The notes: generated by a model from the sequence alone, not told the origin. A stretch of DNA of 64,000 nt from Mycetocola zhujimingii (GCF_003065425.1 NZ_CP026949.1:1612001-1676000); one strand, 5' to 3'; counted from the stretch's first letter, positions 36,217 to 45,047 are shown. Program-made: numbers and translations.

Positions 36217-36999
36217 TCAGTACCAGTTGACGGCCTGCGAGTGCGACCACGCTGAACACGGCGTGCCGTATGCACGGTCGATGTAGTCGAGGCCCCACGC
36301 AACCTGGGTGGAGGCGTTGGTTGCCCAGTCACTGCCTGCGGTTGCCATCTTGCTTCCTGGCAGAGCCTGCGGGATGCCGGTAGCACCGCTCGAGGCGTTG
36401 AACGCGCTCACGGACCAGCCGGACTCCTTCTGCCACAGCTTGTTGAGGCAGGAGAACTGGTCTTCGCCCCAGCCGTGCGTGGACTGGGCGAGGGCGCGGG
36501 CCGTTGCACGGGCGCCGTGAGGGGTGTTGGCTGCGGCCTGGGCTGCGGCGGCTGCCGCTGCTGCAGCGGCCTGTGCTTCGGCGGCCAGGCGGTCGGCCTC
36601 TGCCGCTTGAGCGCGCAGTTCAGCCGACGTCGCCTGCGTAGTCGATGCAAGTTCCATCACGGTGTCCTCGTCCTGGCTGGCGTAGGAAGCGAGAGACGCG
36701 ATCGAGGTGGTCAGCGGAGCCGTGTCGACTTTCTCCTGCACCTCGACGACGACCTGGTTTGCTTCGGCCAGTACCGCCTCAGCGTGCTTGTCGACTTTGG
36801 CCTTCGACACGAGGGCCGACGTGCCGGTCAGGGCGGTGGCGAGCTTGGTGCTCGAGCTTGCAATCTTGTCGCCCGTTGCGAAGCTCTGCGCACGGATGAC
36901 AGTGGCCTGGATGGTGAGGAATGAGGCGATGAGCACGCCGACGAGCACGAGTGATGCGATGAGTATTTGGGCGCGGGTGACTTTTTTAAGTAGAAGCAT
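36217..36999 (-). CDS. Membrane-anchored lytic-transglycosylase-like cell-wall protein
   Basis: 260 residues from ATG 36999 (open to 37068), GGAAAA upstream. A Lys-rich start precedes one hydrophobic signal/anchor helix (ILIASLVLVGVLIASFLTI, about 11-30), then coiled-coil stalk segments with Ala-rich runs (AEAQAAAAAAAAAAQAA), and a C-terminal ~90-residue domain (GWGEDQFSCLNKLWQKESGW with a Glu, ATGIPQALPGSKMA, WGLDYIDRAYGTPCSAW) ending directly after SQAVNWY. This is the compact transglycosylase-like domain found in actinobacterial surface and resuscitation-type proteins, with a disulfide pair C...C. Extracytoplasmic peptidoglycan remodelling is expected. Confidence 0.82.
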   Translation of the reverse strand: MLLLKKVTRAQILIASLVLVGVLIASFLTIQATVIRAQSFATGDKIASSSTKLATALTGTSALVSKAKVDKHAEAVLAEANQVVVEVQEKVDTAPLTTSIASLASYASQDEDTVMELASTTQATSAELRAQAAEADRLAAEAQAAAAAAAAAAQAAANTPHGARATARALAQSTHGWGEDQFSCLNKLWQKESGWSVSAFNASSGATGIPQALPGSKMATAGSDWATNASTQVAWGLDYIDRAYGTPCSAWSHSQAVNWY

Positions 37000-37390
37000 G
37001 TTTTCCGGGATTGGGCCGGCGCGCGTCAGTTCACGCCCAGCGTGAGCCTGGACACGGCTGCGCCGCACTCAATGGGGCGTCTGCCGTGTCGTAGCAAGCG
37101 GGCACTGTGTGCGGCCCGCTCTGCGGCTACGTGGATGACGGTCGATGTCGGGGAGACGCGAATCAGGTTCACGTCACGCCTGGCGATTCGGGCGCGCAGG
37201 CGACTGATTGGTCAAGTGTGCGCGGTCCAACTGGGAAACTCCGCTCCGAACCCTGTGCAAGTCGTGTGTGGACGTCGGACGGCGGGCGATAGTAGCCCTG
37301 CATTTCGCCCGCGTCCAGCCTCTGGTTCACCGCACCTAACGGGTGCAGAGTCAGAACTGCGAATCCGCAGATCATAAACAGGAGGTAGCA
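37000..37390. other. Non-coding interval between transglycosylase-like and Mn-catalase genes
   Basis: 391 bases carrying the divergent promoters. I looked on the minus strand for the ydaO/c-di-AMP riboswitch that often precedes actinobacterial cell-wall hydrolase genes and could not find its conserved segments. Short frames here are shadows with poor codon use. Nothing else recognisable except the AGGAGG ribosome-binding site of the catalase gene at its right end. Confidence 0.5.
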
Positions 37391-38350
37391 GTGTTTTTTC
37401 ACGTGCAACGACTGATCAACGAAATAGTGCCGGGCGAACCTGATCCCGCAGCAGCCAACGCGCTCCAGGAGGGGCTTGGCGGCCAATTCGGTGAAATGCG
37501 AACGATGATGCAATACCTGTTCCAGTCGATGAACTTCCGTGGTCCGAGCGCGAAACCGTACCGGGACCTGATCCAGGGAATTGGAACCGAAGAGATCAGT
37601 CACGTCGAACTGATCGGTACGACCATTTCGCGGCTGCTCGACGGGTCACCGGAATACTCGGGCAAGCCGACCGATCCTGTCGACAAGCCAGGTTCCGGGG
37701 GCGCGACACCGCTCAACATCGCCCTCTCTGAGAGCAACATTCACCACTACCTCGTTGGTGCGCAGGGTGCGCTTCCCGTCGACGCAGCGGGTAACCCGTG
37801 GAACGGGAGCTGGGTATACAACTCGGGCAACCTCGTTCTCGACCTGCTCTACAACCTCATGCTCGAGTCGACCGGCCGGCTGCAGAAGTGCCGCATCTAC
37901 GAGATGACCGACAACGTGACGGCGCGCTCTACTGTCGCGTACCTGATCGTTCGCGACCAGGCACACGAGAACGCCTACGCGAAGGCGTTGGAGACCCTCG
38001 GCGTGAACTGGAAGACGGCGCTGCCCATTCCGAAGACGAACGCCGAGAAGTTCCCCGAGGTCAAGAAACTGCTCGATCTGGGCCTCCAGAGCAAGCAGTA
38101 CACGTTCGACCTCACCGGGCAGTCGGAGGCGGGCAAGATCTTCCAGGGGCTCTCCCCCTCGAACGACGGTACAGAGCTCATCGCCAACGAGCAGGCACCG
38201 GCCGGGGTGCCCTCGACCATCGCGCCTGAGCGCTTTGAAGAGTTCTCCCCTGGACTCGACACCGATCTCCTGGCGCTCATCCAGGCAACCGCAGAGATGG
38301 AACTTGCCGACATCGAGGCGCTCTTCGCGCCGGTGCCGCCGACGAAGTAG
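37391..38350 (+). CDS. Manganese catalase
   Basis: 319 residues from GTG 37391, which has a perfect AGGAGG 5 bases upstream; the ATG 37343 reading is less likely. Dimanganese catalase converts peroxide to water and oxygen in the cytosol. Ferritin-like four-helix bundle with metal ligands Glu35 (GQFGEMRTMM), Glu68 and His71 (GTEEISHVEL), and the second Glu/His set in 'LESTGRLQKCRIYEMTDN' and RDQAHENAYAKAL. 'FRGPSAKPYRDLIQ' is the family signature. A strong terminator follows. No neighbouring oxidative-stress regulator is obvious. Confidence 0.9.
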   Translation: MFFHVQRLINEIVPGEPDPAAANALQEGLGGQFGEMRTMMQYLFQSMNFRGPSAKPYRDLIQGIGTEEISHVELIGTTISRLLDGSPEYSGKPTDPVDKPGSGGATPLNIALSESNIHHYLVGAQGALPVDAAGNPWNGSWVYNSGNLVLDLLYNLMLESTGRLQKCRIYEMTDNVTARSTVAYLIVRDQAHENAYAKALETLGVNWKTALPIPKTNAEKFPEVKKLLDLGLQSKQYTFDLTGQSEAGKIFQGLSPSNDGTELIANEQAPAGVPSTIAPERFEEFSPGLDTDLLALIQATAEMELADIEALFAPVPPTK

Positions 38351-38402
38351 TCACGGATGCCGCGACGGTGATGTTCTGAGATCCCCACCGTCACGACTGA
38401 GA

Positions 38403-38445
38403 AAAGGGAGGGCTGGCCACAATTGGTCAGCCCTCCCTTTGTTAT
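38403..38445 (+). terminator. Intrinsic terminator after the Mn-catalase gene
   Basis: AAAGGGAGGGCTG (38403-38415) and CAGCCCTCCCTTT (38428-38440) form a perfect 13-bp stem with extra pairing GCC/GGT inside; the run of T on the right arm gives the U-tract. It also faces the convergent small export protein gene. Confidence 0.88.
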
Positions 38446-38491
38446 GCGGCTTGTTATGCAGCGCCCGATTACACATGCGCCACTCCGTTCG

Positions 38492-39073
38492 TCAGATGCC
38501 GACGATGAACGTGAGTGCGGCCCAGGCCGAGACCGTGGCTGCGGTCGTCCACAGCGCGATCGCGACGGCCTGCCAGAGCAGGACCCAGCCGCGCGAGGCA
38601 CCGCCAGCAACGAAGATCGCGGAGGTGAACTGTGTCGGGATCGCCAGGGGGCCGAGGATGCTGGCTCCCGGCACGCCGAACCGCAGAAGCCAGCTCTTGA
38701 CCCGTTGCCGGCCCTTCGACTCAGGCTTCGCCGGGACTTCCTCGAGCGTCCCAACGTATCCACCCTCCGTGGCAGCGGATCCCCCCGCAGCAACGCTCAC
38801 GGTCTGGCGGCGCGCTGCCCGGCGATCCACCACAGCACCACGCGCCCTGGAACTCACAACGACGACGAGGAGGACGCTGAGGAAGTTGCCGGCTGCCGCT
38901 GCGACGCCGACGAGAATCGGGTTAAGCCCACCGATCATACCGACGAGCGCACCACCCTCACCCTCGACGAATGGGATCATCGACGCGAGCATCACGACGA
39001 ACGGTTGAACGAACTCGGGCACCTGGGCCACGAGCTCCTGGAAATTGCGGACGAGTTCCTCTGTGGGGTTCAT
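38492..39073 (-). CDS. Small multidrug export-type / DedA-like membrane protein
   Basis: 193 residues. Layout of the 'small multi-drug export protein' family: amphipathic N-terminus (ELVRNFQELVAQVPEFVQPF), re-entrant segment SMIPFVEGEGGALVGMIGG with the conserved Glu and Gly, a helix 'VGVAAAAGNFLSVLLVVVVSS', a cytosolic basic/acidic loop, and a symmetric second half 'FGVPGASILGPLAIPTQFTSAIFVAGG' plus a last helix. The inverted-repeat structure resembles DedA/VTT proteins. A true drug-export role is not established for the family. Convergent with the catalase and upstream of MerR in the same direction. Confidence 0.8.
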   Translation of the reverse strand: MNPTEELVRNFQELVAQVPEFVQPFVVMLASMIPFVEGEGGALVGMIGGLNPILVGVAAAAGNFLSVLLVVVVSSRARGAVVDRRAARRQTVSVAAGGSAATEGGYVGTLEEVPAKPESKGRQRVKSWLLRFGVPGASILGPLAIPTQFTSAIFVAGGASRGWVLLWQAVAIALWTTAATVSAWAALTFIVGI

Positions 39074-39151
39074 TTCTGTGGTTCCTCTCTGTTGTCAGGC
39101 GTCGAAGATGTCGACGTGCCGACCATTAGAGGCTGTGTTCCCAGAACACAG

Positions 39152-39970
39152 TCAAGCCCTGAGAGGTAGCGGTCGCCGGAGTCGGGGAGAGAGCGGATGT
39201 TCGTGGCGACGGCTGGACGCAGCTACCTCGCGGGCTGGGACCTCAGCCTGCAACTGCTGCGCGAGGGCACCCGCGCGAGCGAGCACATCAAGCTGTGCTG
39301 GGTTGTACAGCTCCGTGAGTGCTTCGACAAACGTCAGTCGCGCGACGCGTTCCCCTTTCGCGAGGTGCTCGGTCGGGTTTGCCAGCCAGGGGTATTCGGC
39401 CAGATTGCGCGCCAGGACCGGCGCCAGAGCTCCTGCAAGCCGCGCCCGCGTAGCTTCATCCGCGGCGGCCGGGAGCCTGTCGATCTCGTTCCCGACCTCG
39501 CCGGCATCCGAATCCAACTCCACCATCCGACGCAGGTCAGTCATCGCATCCCCGTCGTAGAGCCGGTTCCAGATGTGGACAATCGACCGGTCCGACTCCG
39601 ACAACCGCGACGCGACGGAGACGAAACCGAAGGGTGCGTCGGGTGGAGCGTCGTCACGAAGGACTGCTGCAATGTCGGCGCGGGCCTGCTGCAGCCGCTC
39701 GATACGCACAACAAGCTCTGCGTCCACTTCCTTCAGGGCAGCTTTCGCAGCCTGCCCACCCGCCCCGACATGAGCGATCTTCGCCAACGGCACACCAAGC
39801 CCAGCCAGCCGGAGGATCCGCAACAGGCACACCAGCTCCAGAACGCCGTACTGCTTGTATCCGTTGTACGTCCGTTCCGGTTCGTCCAGCAGGCCGATCC
39901 GGTGATAGTGCCGGATCGTGTTGACCGTCGTCCCGGCGAGCTCGGCGAGCTCGCGCGTACTCCACGCCAC
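39152..39970 (-). CDS. MerR family transcriptional regulator
   Basis: 272 residues from GTG 39970, with AGGAGG about 8 bases upstream. N-terminal MerR winged helix: WSTRELAELAGTTVNTIRHYHRIGLLDEP ... 'GYKQYGVLELVCLLRILRLAGLG' (residues 3-65), a dimerisation coiled coil and a long (~170 residue) C-terminal helical domain with no TipAS or multidrug-binding motif that I recognise. Read after a 68-codon frame that ends 4 bases before. It divides the window's accessory block and is divergent from the large LuxR-type regulator with a shared inverted repeat. Confidence 0.8.
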   Translation of the reverse strand: MAWSTRELAELAGTTVNTIRHYHRIGLLDEPERTYNGYKQYGVLELVCLLRILRLAGLGVPLAKIAHVGAGGQAAKAALKEVDAELVVRIERLQQARADIAAVLRDDAPPDAPFGFVSVASRLSESDRSIVHIWNRLYDGDAMTDLRRMVELDSDAGEVGNEIDRLPAAADEATRARLAGALAPVLARNLAEYPWLANPTEHLAKGERVARLTFVEALTELYNPAQLDVLARAGALAQQLQAEVPAREVAASSRRHEHPLSPRLRRPLPLRA

Positions 39971-39974
39971 GGTT

Positions 39975-40181
39975 CTATCCTCCTGACCGGCGCGTCCGCG
40001 CACCGGCGGAGCCGAGGCTCAGCATGATCGAGGCGAGAGCCGCAGCGAGGCTCACGGAGCCCTCCAGTGCCGTCTCCGAGTCCTCCGACGGTCGGCGGGA
40101 AGCTTGTCGCTGATCGGATCTGCACCGCGCGGTCTGCGCACCTGCATCGCAGACTTCTGTTCGAGGTATTTCGGTTCCCAC
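39975..40181 (-). CDS. Possible small ORF coupled to merR
   Basis: 68 residues from GTG 40181, with AGAGGAG 9 bases upstream. It stops only 4 bases before the merR start, and merR's AGGAGG lies within its end, so the two would be translationally coupled. The product is hydrophilic with two Cys and a Ser/Arg-rich part, then an Ala/Ser/Leu hydrophobic segment (VSLAAALASIMLSLGSAGA) near the C-terminus. Some rare codons (ATA, AGA) occur in the first half. It may be a small membrane peptide or just a fortuitous frame; no homologue is known to me. Confidence 0.35.
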   Translation of the reverse strand: MGTEIPRTEVCDAGAQTARCRSDQRQASRRPSEDSETALEGSVSLAAALASIMLSLGSAGARTRRSGG

Positions 40182-40301
40182 GGTCTTTCTCCTCTGCTCG
40201 AATGATTTTCAACCAAGGGCATCTCGTGACCGAACCTGCCCTGGTCATCAGCGTCGCCCGTGAGCGGTGGCCTCGCGTCGGTAGAAAACACTGAGATGGG
40301 C

Positions 40302-40349
40302 GCGATATGGCCGATCCGGGCGCTCAAGTGCCGCGATCGGTCATAATGC
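40302..40349. promoter_or_regulatory. Inverted repeat in the merR/LuxR divergent promoter
   Basis: GCGATATGGCCGATC (40302-40316) and GATCGGTCATAATGC (40335-40349) are complementary at 12 of 15 positions. The right arm includes CATAAT, a plausible -10 for the LuxR-type gene, and the left arm on the other strand holds CCATAT. Candidate operator for the MerR or LuxR regulator. Confidence 0.5.
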
Positions 40350-40407
40350 TGTGGTAGCCACAGGGTTTGGTTGTGGAAACAGTCGGTCTCTGAACGGAGC
40401 GAACCTG

Positions 40408-43140
40408 TTGAAGCTTCTGGGTAGGCGTCTGGAGCGCCGCCAGGTCGAACAGCTGCTGATCGAGGCGCACGCCGGCGGCAGCGCGGCCCTCGTGGTGCGC
40501 GGCGACGCGGGAATCGGCAAGACGGCACTGCTGGCGCATCTCGGCGATGTGGCCGCTGCCTCTGGATTCCGTGTGGAATCCTCGACCGGTATCGAAACGG
40601 AGACCCAGTTCGCGTTCGCGGGGCTTCATCAAATCTGCGCGCCGTTCCTCGATCATCTCAGCGCGCTACCCGAACCGCAGCAGGTGGCGCTCGGAGTGGC
40701 TCTGGGACTGAGAAGCGGTCCAGCACCGGACAGGTTCCTCATTGGACTGGCTACTCTCAACCTGATTGCCGAGGTCGCCGAGCACGGTCCGCTGCTTTGT
40801 CTGGTCGATGACGCGCAGTGGCTCGATCATGCTTCCGCCGAAGTGCTGGCATTCGTATCCCGCCGGGTAGATGCCGACCGGCTCGTCATGGTGTTCGGTG
40901 AGCGGGATATCAGCGGGCAGCGAACCCTCTTCCCCGGCTTGCCGGAGCTGAGGCTGACGGGACTTGACGGCGTCTCTGCGCGAAAGCTGTTGGACGCCGC
41001 TGTTCGGATTCCGCTGGACGACGACGTACGCGAGCGCATCATCGCGGAGGCACGGGGCAACCCTCTTGCGCTCCTTGAGCTCCCCGCAAGTGCGCCAGCA
41101 GTCCGACTCGCTGGCGGATTCCAGCTTCCTGACGTGTCGGATGTTCCTGGCCGAGTCGAGAGTGGATTCCAACGACGCTCGAGTGAGTTACCCGAGACGA
41201 CGCAGCTGCTGCTGCTCACCGCGGCGGCTGAGCCTACGGGAGACCCGGCTCTGCTGTGCCGTGCGGTCACCGAACTTGGTATGGGCTCGGAGTCCGCCGC
41301 TCCGGCGGAAGCCGCCGGACTGATCGAGATCGACTCGCTGGTGCGATTTCGCCACCCCCTGGTTCGCTCGGCGGTGTACCGGGCCGCCTTGCCAGCGGAT
41401 CGCCGCCGCGTGCACGGCGCGTTGGCCGCGGCCACCGATGCAACCCTCGACCCTGACCGGCGCGCCTGGCACTGCGCTCAAGCGATACTCGGCGTTGATG
41501 AGGAGGTTGCCGGCCAATTGGAGCGCTCCGCAGTGAGGGCGCGTGCGCGCGGCGGCCACGCCGCGGCAGGCGCGTTCCTGAGACGTGCGTCCGAGCTCAG
41601 CCCTGAGGTCGCCGATCGCACCAGGCGGGCGCTGGATGCCGCGCACTCGCTGGCCAACGCTGGCGCATTTGAGAACGCACTTGACCTGCTCGCGGTCGCC
41701 GGTGTTGGGCCGGCTGACTCGTTGGAACGCGCTCGCGTGACACTGCTGCGCGCCCAGATTGTATTCCAGCTCACCCGCGGTACTGACGTTCCGGGGATGC
41801 TGCTGGACGCTGCGGCGACGCTTGCCCCGTACGATCCCTCCCTGTCGCGTGAGACCTACCTGCACGCACTGGACACGGCAATCGTCAGCGGCGCCCCCAA
41901 TCTCGCGGTCGTCGCGCGAACGGTTCTCGCCGCACCGCAAGCTCAGTCCCCTCGGCCGGTGGACCTGCTTCTGGACGGGCTCGCGGTGACGATGGTCGAG
42001 GGCTATTCGCCGGGTGTCCCGGCTTTGCGGCTCGCGCTCGACGCACTGGGTGCGGCGACGCGCCCCGACGCCGTCCAGGACGATGTCAGCCAGTCGTGGC
42101 TTTGGCTCGCGGGCCGACTCGCGGTCGGCATCCTCGACGACGAACGCGCCCATCGCCTCGCGGAATGCGCTGGCGCCGTATCGCGCAGCACTGGCGCTCT
42201 GGCGAGGCTCCCCGCCGCTCTTAAACTCCACGCGAACATCCTGACCATCAGCGGGCAACTTCCCCGCGCGCGCGAGCTGACTTCTGAGGCGGAGGCGATC
42301 GCGGAGTCGATTGGCGGAGTAAAACTGCGCCACACCCAGGCCATCCTCGCCGCGTGGGGCGGTGACCAGGCAGCGGTAGAAGAGCTGAACAACCGCACCC
42401 TCCTCGAACCCGGTAACCCCGATGGCAGCGTGGAGGCAGCGATGGCGCACTACGCAAGCGCCGTGCTCTACAACGGGCTCGGCGAGTATTCGGCCGCGCA
42501 GGGAGCGGCGGTTAAGGCATCCGACGCTGCCGAGCTCTCCCTGAGCACGATCGGCCTGCCCGAGTTGATCGAGGCAGCTGTACGCGCTGGCGACACGGAG
42601 ACCGCTGCGCATGCTCTCGCGCGCTTGTCCGTGCGCGCGCGTGCCAGTGGCACGGACTGGGCGCTCGGGCTTGAGGCACGATCTCGAGCACTGACGATCG
42701 CGGGCCCCGCGGCGGAGGACTCGTATCTGCAAGCGATCGCGCACCTCAGCAGGTCACGCATTGCTGGCGAGGCCGCGCGTGCCCAGCTGCTCTACGGCGA
42801 ATGGTTACGCCGTGAGGGACGCCGCCAGGAGGCACGTGGCCAATTGCGAACGGCCCACGAACGCTTCTCGGAGATGGGCGCGGAAGCCTTCGCCGCCCGA
42901 GCCGCGCGTGAGCTGCAGGCCACCGGCGAGCATCCGAGAAAGCGCACCGCCCGACGAACCGACGAACTCACGGCGCAAGAGCTGCACATTGCTCGACTGG
43001 TAGCCACCGGCGCGACATCGCGGGAGGTCGGTGCGCAGCTTTTCCTGAGTCCGCGAACTGTTGAATCCCACCTGCGCAGCATCTTTCAGAAACTCGATAT
43101 CTCGTCACGCAGGCAGCTCAAGGAGCTGCAGCTCGCCTGA
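40408..43140 (+). CDS. Large ATP-binding LuxR-family (LAL) regulator
   Basis: 910 residues from TTG 40408 (GGAG upstream; homology starts KLLGRRLERRQVE). GTG 40351 is an alternative but would sit at the expected transcription start. Domain order: AAA-type NTPase with Walker A GDAGIGKTALL (about 40-60) and Walker B LLCLVDDAQWLD (about 135), a long TPR-like helical sensor region (~350-830) and a C-terminal LuxR HTH: 'ELTAQELHIARLVATGATSREVGAQLFLS' then PRTVESHLRSIFQKLDI. MalT-like STAND regulator; activates in response to an unknown ligand. Divergent from merR. Confidence 0.9.
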   Translation: MKLLGRRLERRQVEQLLIEAHAGGSAALVVRGDAGIGKTALLAHLGDVAAASGFRVESSTGIETETQFAFAGLHQICAPFLDHLSALPEPQQVALGVALGLRSGPAPDRFLIGLATLNLIAEVAEHGPLLCLVDDAQWLDHASAEVLAFVSRRVDADRLVMVFGERDISGQRTLFPGLPELRLTGLDGVSARKLLDAAVRIPLDDDVRERIIAEARGNPLALLELPASAPAVRLAGGFQLPDVSDVPGRVESGFQRRSSELPETTQLLLLTAAAEPTGDPALLCRAVTELGMGSESAAPAEAAGLIEIDSLVRFRHPLVRSAVYRAALPADRRRVHGALAAATDATLDPDRRAWHCAQAILGVDEEVAGQLERSAVRARARGGHAAAGAFLRRASELSPEVADRTRRALDAAHSLANAGAFENALDLLAVAGVGPADSLERARVTLLRAQIVFQLTRGTDVPGMLLDAAATLAPYDPSLSRETYLHALDTAIVSGAPNLAVVARTVLAAPQAQSPRPVDLLLDGLAVTMVEGYSPGVPALRLALDALGAATRPDAVQDDVSQSWLWLAGRLAVGILDDERAHRLAECAGAVSRSTGALARLPAALKLHANILTISGQLPRARELTSEAEAIAESIGGVKLRHTQAILAAWGGDQAAVEELNNRTLLEPGNPDGSVEAAMAHYASAVLYNGLGEYSAAQGAAVKASDAAELSLSTIGLPELIEAAVRAGDTETAAHALARLSVRARASGTDWALGLEARSRALTIAGPAAEDSYLQAIAHLSRSRIAGEAARAQLLYGEWLRREGRRQEARGQLRTAHERFSEMGAEAFAARAARELQATGEHPRKRTARRTDELTAQELHIARLVATGATSREVGAQLFLSPRTVESHLRSIFQKLDISSRRQLKELQLA

Positions 43141-43148
43141 CGACAATG

Positions 43149-43787
43149 TCAGGAGCCGCGATTCTCGACGCCCATGTCGCCCGTCGACGGAATTGAACCC
43201 TTAGACCGGTAACGCAGGAGAACCGTGCCCTTTTCGGACGCACTCTCCGCGGCGAGAAGTTCGAGGGACGCTGGCGGGCCGTCATCGGGAAAGAGGCGTT
43301 TGCCCGCGCCGACGACGATCGGGTACACCCACAGGTTCAACTGATCGAACAGGTTCTCGGTGACGAGGGTGCGGGAGAGGTCGATGCTGCCGATGACGTG
43401 AATCTCCCGGTGTCGATCGCGGAGCGCCGATATCTCCGCCCTGAGGTCACCACCGAGCAGGTGCGAGTCGCGCCAGCTGAGTTCCGGCGTTCCCCGCGAC
43501 ACGACGTACTTGGGGATCGCGTCAAACTTACGGGCGATGTCGGCATCAGGCCCGTCGAGGTGGTGCGGCCAGTACGCGGCGAAAATATCGTAGGTGCGAC
43601 GCCCCAGAAGCAGGGCGTCCATGCCCTTTATCCCCGCGTCGACCTGAGCTCCGTCAGTACTGTCGATGAGGGGCGCCTGCCAGCCCCCGAACGCGAATCC
43701 GCCGTCGGTATCTTCGTCTGGTGCTCCTGGCGCCTGTGCGACACCGTCGAGCGTTGTGAAGTGGTCGATGTGTATCCGGCCCGACAT
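43149..43787 (-). CDS. Dihydrofolate reductase / RibD C-terminal-like protein
   Basis: 212 residues from ATG 43787, preceded by AAAGGAGC. Fold of DHFR/RibD reductases: starts 'GRIHIDHFTTLDGVAQAPG', 'MDALLLGRRTYDIFAAYW' (the NADPH arginine-type motif G-R-x-T-Y), 'KYVVSRG', 'LLGGDLRAEISALRDR', 'VIGSIDLSRTLVTENLFDQL' and 'VYPIVVGAGKRLF'. The bacterial family is widely annotated as dihydrofolate reductase family protein; the real substrate is not known and riboflavin or folate synthesis is not implied by context. Convergent with the LAL regulator, 8 bases between stops. Confidence 0.85.
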   Translation of the reverse strand: MSGRIHIDHFTTLDGVAQAPGAPDEDTDGGFAFGGWQAPLIDSTDGAQVDAGIKGMDALLLGRRTYDIFAAYWPHHLDGPDADIARKFDAIPKYVVSRGTPELSWRDSHLLGGDLRAEISALRDRHREIHVIGSIDLSRTLVTENLFDQLNLWVYPIVVGAGKRLFPDDGPPASLELLAAESASEKGTVLLRYRSKGSIPSTGDMGVENRGS

Positions 43788-43991
43788 GGCGAGCTCCTTT
43801 CGGCGCTGTCCGAAGCCCTCAGCGATGCCCGCACGCGCCAGGCGACAGCTCCGCCGCTGATGACGATACGCCGAACATCGCGGTTCCACCATGGGTTTTG
43901 TCAGCGGCTCTCGCGCCGCGCGACGCGCTCCGCGAACGCAAAAACCGCGGCCTGGCTAGGACGGACCGCGTTCTGACAGGGCGTCTGCTCT

Positions 43992-44621
43992 TTACGGTAC
44001 GGGGGCCGCCGGAGAGATCTTTGCGCGAAGCGCTTCGACCACACGACCCAAATGTGTAGTACTCGGACCGAACATGTCAGTCCACACACCTCGCACCACG
44101 ACAAGTTCGATGACCAGACCGTCCGTGAATGTCAGGGTAAGGAGAGGCGCGAACCCCAGTCCGGGGAGTTTTCTCTCGCATCCCACTGTGACGATGTCGG
44201 TTAGCGGACCAACGACCAATGGCTTTCTTGCTTCCGGTCCTGCCCACAGTTGTAGCTCGGTCTCGGTTGCCAACAGCACACCGCGGCTGTACATCTCGAT
44301 GGAGGGCGTGGCAGGTGCGGACGAACCGTCGACATACGAAGCGCCGCGCGAGAACGCGACGCCGACCGCCTCGTTTCCTTCGGTGGACACCAGTTCCCGC
44401 GCCCAGGCCGCCACGCTGGCATAGCGGTGCCGGGCTGCTAAAGCGACACCGAATGGAACCACTAACCCCCAGAAGGCCCAGAAGGCCTTCTCTCCAGGGG
44501 CCATTGGCGAAAGGAGCATCGCGACGACGACCGCGTCGATCATGAGGACGCCAGTAACGAGCATCCATCCATTCCAGCGTGACGCTGGGAGGACAGTAAT
44601 CTTCCACGGCGACCTTGTCAT
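43992..44621 (-). CDS. Hypothetical membrane protein with two helices
   Basis: 209 residues. Two hydrophobic helices at about 17-40 (NGWMLVTGVLMIDAVVVAMLL) and 45-63 (FWAFWGLVVPFGVALAA), then a soluble domain of ~140 residues with alternating beta-strand pattern (VLLATETELQLWAG, LLTLTFTDGLVIELVVV). Codon usage is more relaxed (many third-position A/T) than in the neighbouring core genes, suggesting recent acquisition. I do not recognise a family. Its ATG follows a broken gene by 1-3 bases. Confidence 0.65.
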   Translation of the reverse strand: MTRSPWKITVLPASRWNGWMLVTGVLMIDAVVVAMLLSPMAPGEKAFWAFWGLVVPFGVALAARHRYASVAAWARELVSTEGNEAVGVAFSRGASYVDGSSAPATPSIEMYSRGVLLATETELQLWAGPEARKPLVVGPLTDIVTVGCERKLPGLGFAPLLTLTFTDGLVIELVVVRGVWTDMFGPSTTHLGRVVEALRAKISPAAPVP

Positions 44622-44980
44622 TTACTCGAAACCCCCGGGTTGGTAAAGGAATCGGCGGCGACCAGATGGGCGTCGAAGATGAAACCTGCAGGGTGCCACC
44701 TCCATCGCCGGAGATCATTAGGCATGTTCCACCAACGAGAAGAGAAGCTTTGCACTGGCCGTCGACAGCGTACGCGGCACACTCGGGAATCGTTGCCGAC
44801 ACGCCAGTCCAGACGGCGGCTGCCGCCTCATATTGGGCGCGCGCGCACTATGCCCGCCGCAAGCGGATGCGGCGCCACCGACGCCACGATGAGGAATAAG
44901 ACGGAAGCCGCTACAAGTCCAACCGGTACTAGTGCGTGCGCCGCGACTCGAAGGGGACGCCTGGGGGACGCGGCGTGCAT
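44622..44980 (-). pseudogene. Frameshifted small membrane/secreted protein gene
   Basis: From ATG 44980 a 50-codon frame encodes a basic start and a hydrophobic helix (LVPVGLVAASVLFLIVASVA) like a signal/anchor sequence and then stops at 44828. The continuation is in another frame: 'AQYEAAAAVWTGVSATIPECAAYAVDGQ...' and Cys/Gly/Ser-rich residues up to about 44640. Adding one GC dinucleotide in the (GC)5 tract at 44837-44846 joins the two frames. In addition, removing one C from the C5 run at 44632-44636 gives a stop immediately before the next gene's ATG. So two indels separate it from an intact ~115-residue protein. Whether mutation, slippage or sequencing error cannot be decided here. Confidence 0.5.
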
Positions 44981-45047
44981 TTCAAACGGAAAACGTTCAA
45001 AACTTTGCGCGCCGCCAGCCCCTGGCTCTACACGGGATTTTCAACTG

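Noticed and set aside
37000-37390. c-di-AMP (ydaO) riboswitch upstream of the transglycosylase-like gene
   Set aside because: Expected from family context, but the conserved segments could not be found on the minus strand.
44077-44802. Minus-strand 241-codon frame overlapping the membrane protein gene
   Set aside because: Only its first ~55 codons (to about 44640) look coding and are included in the pseudogene; the rest is an Arg-rich shadow of the 43992-44621 gene.
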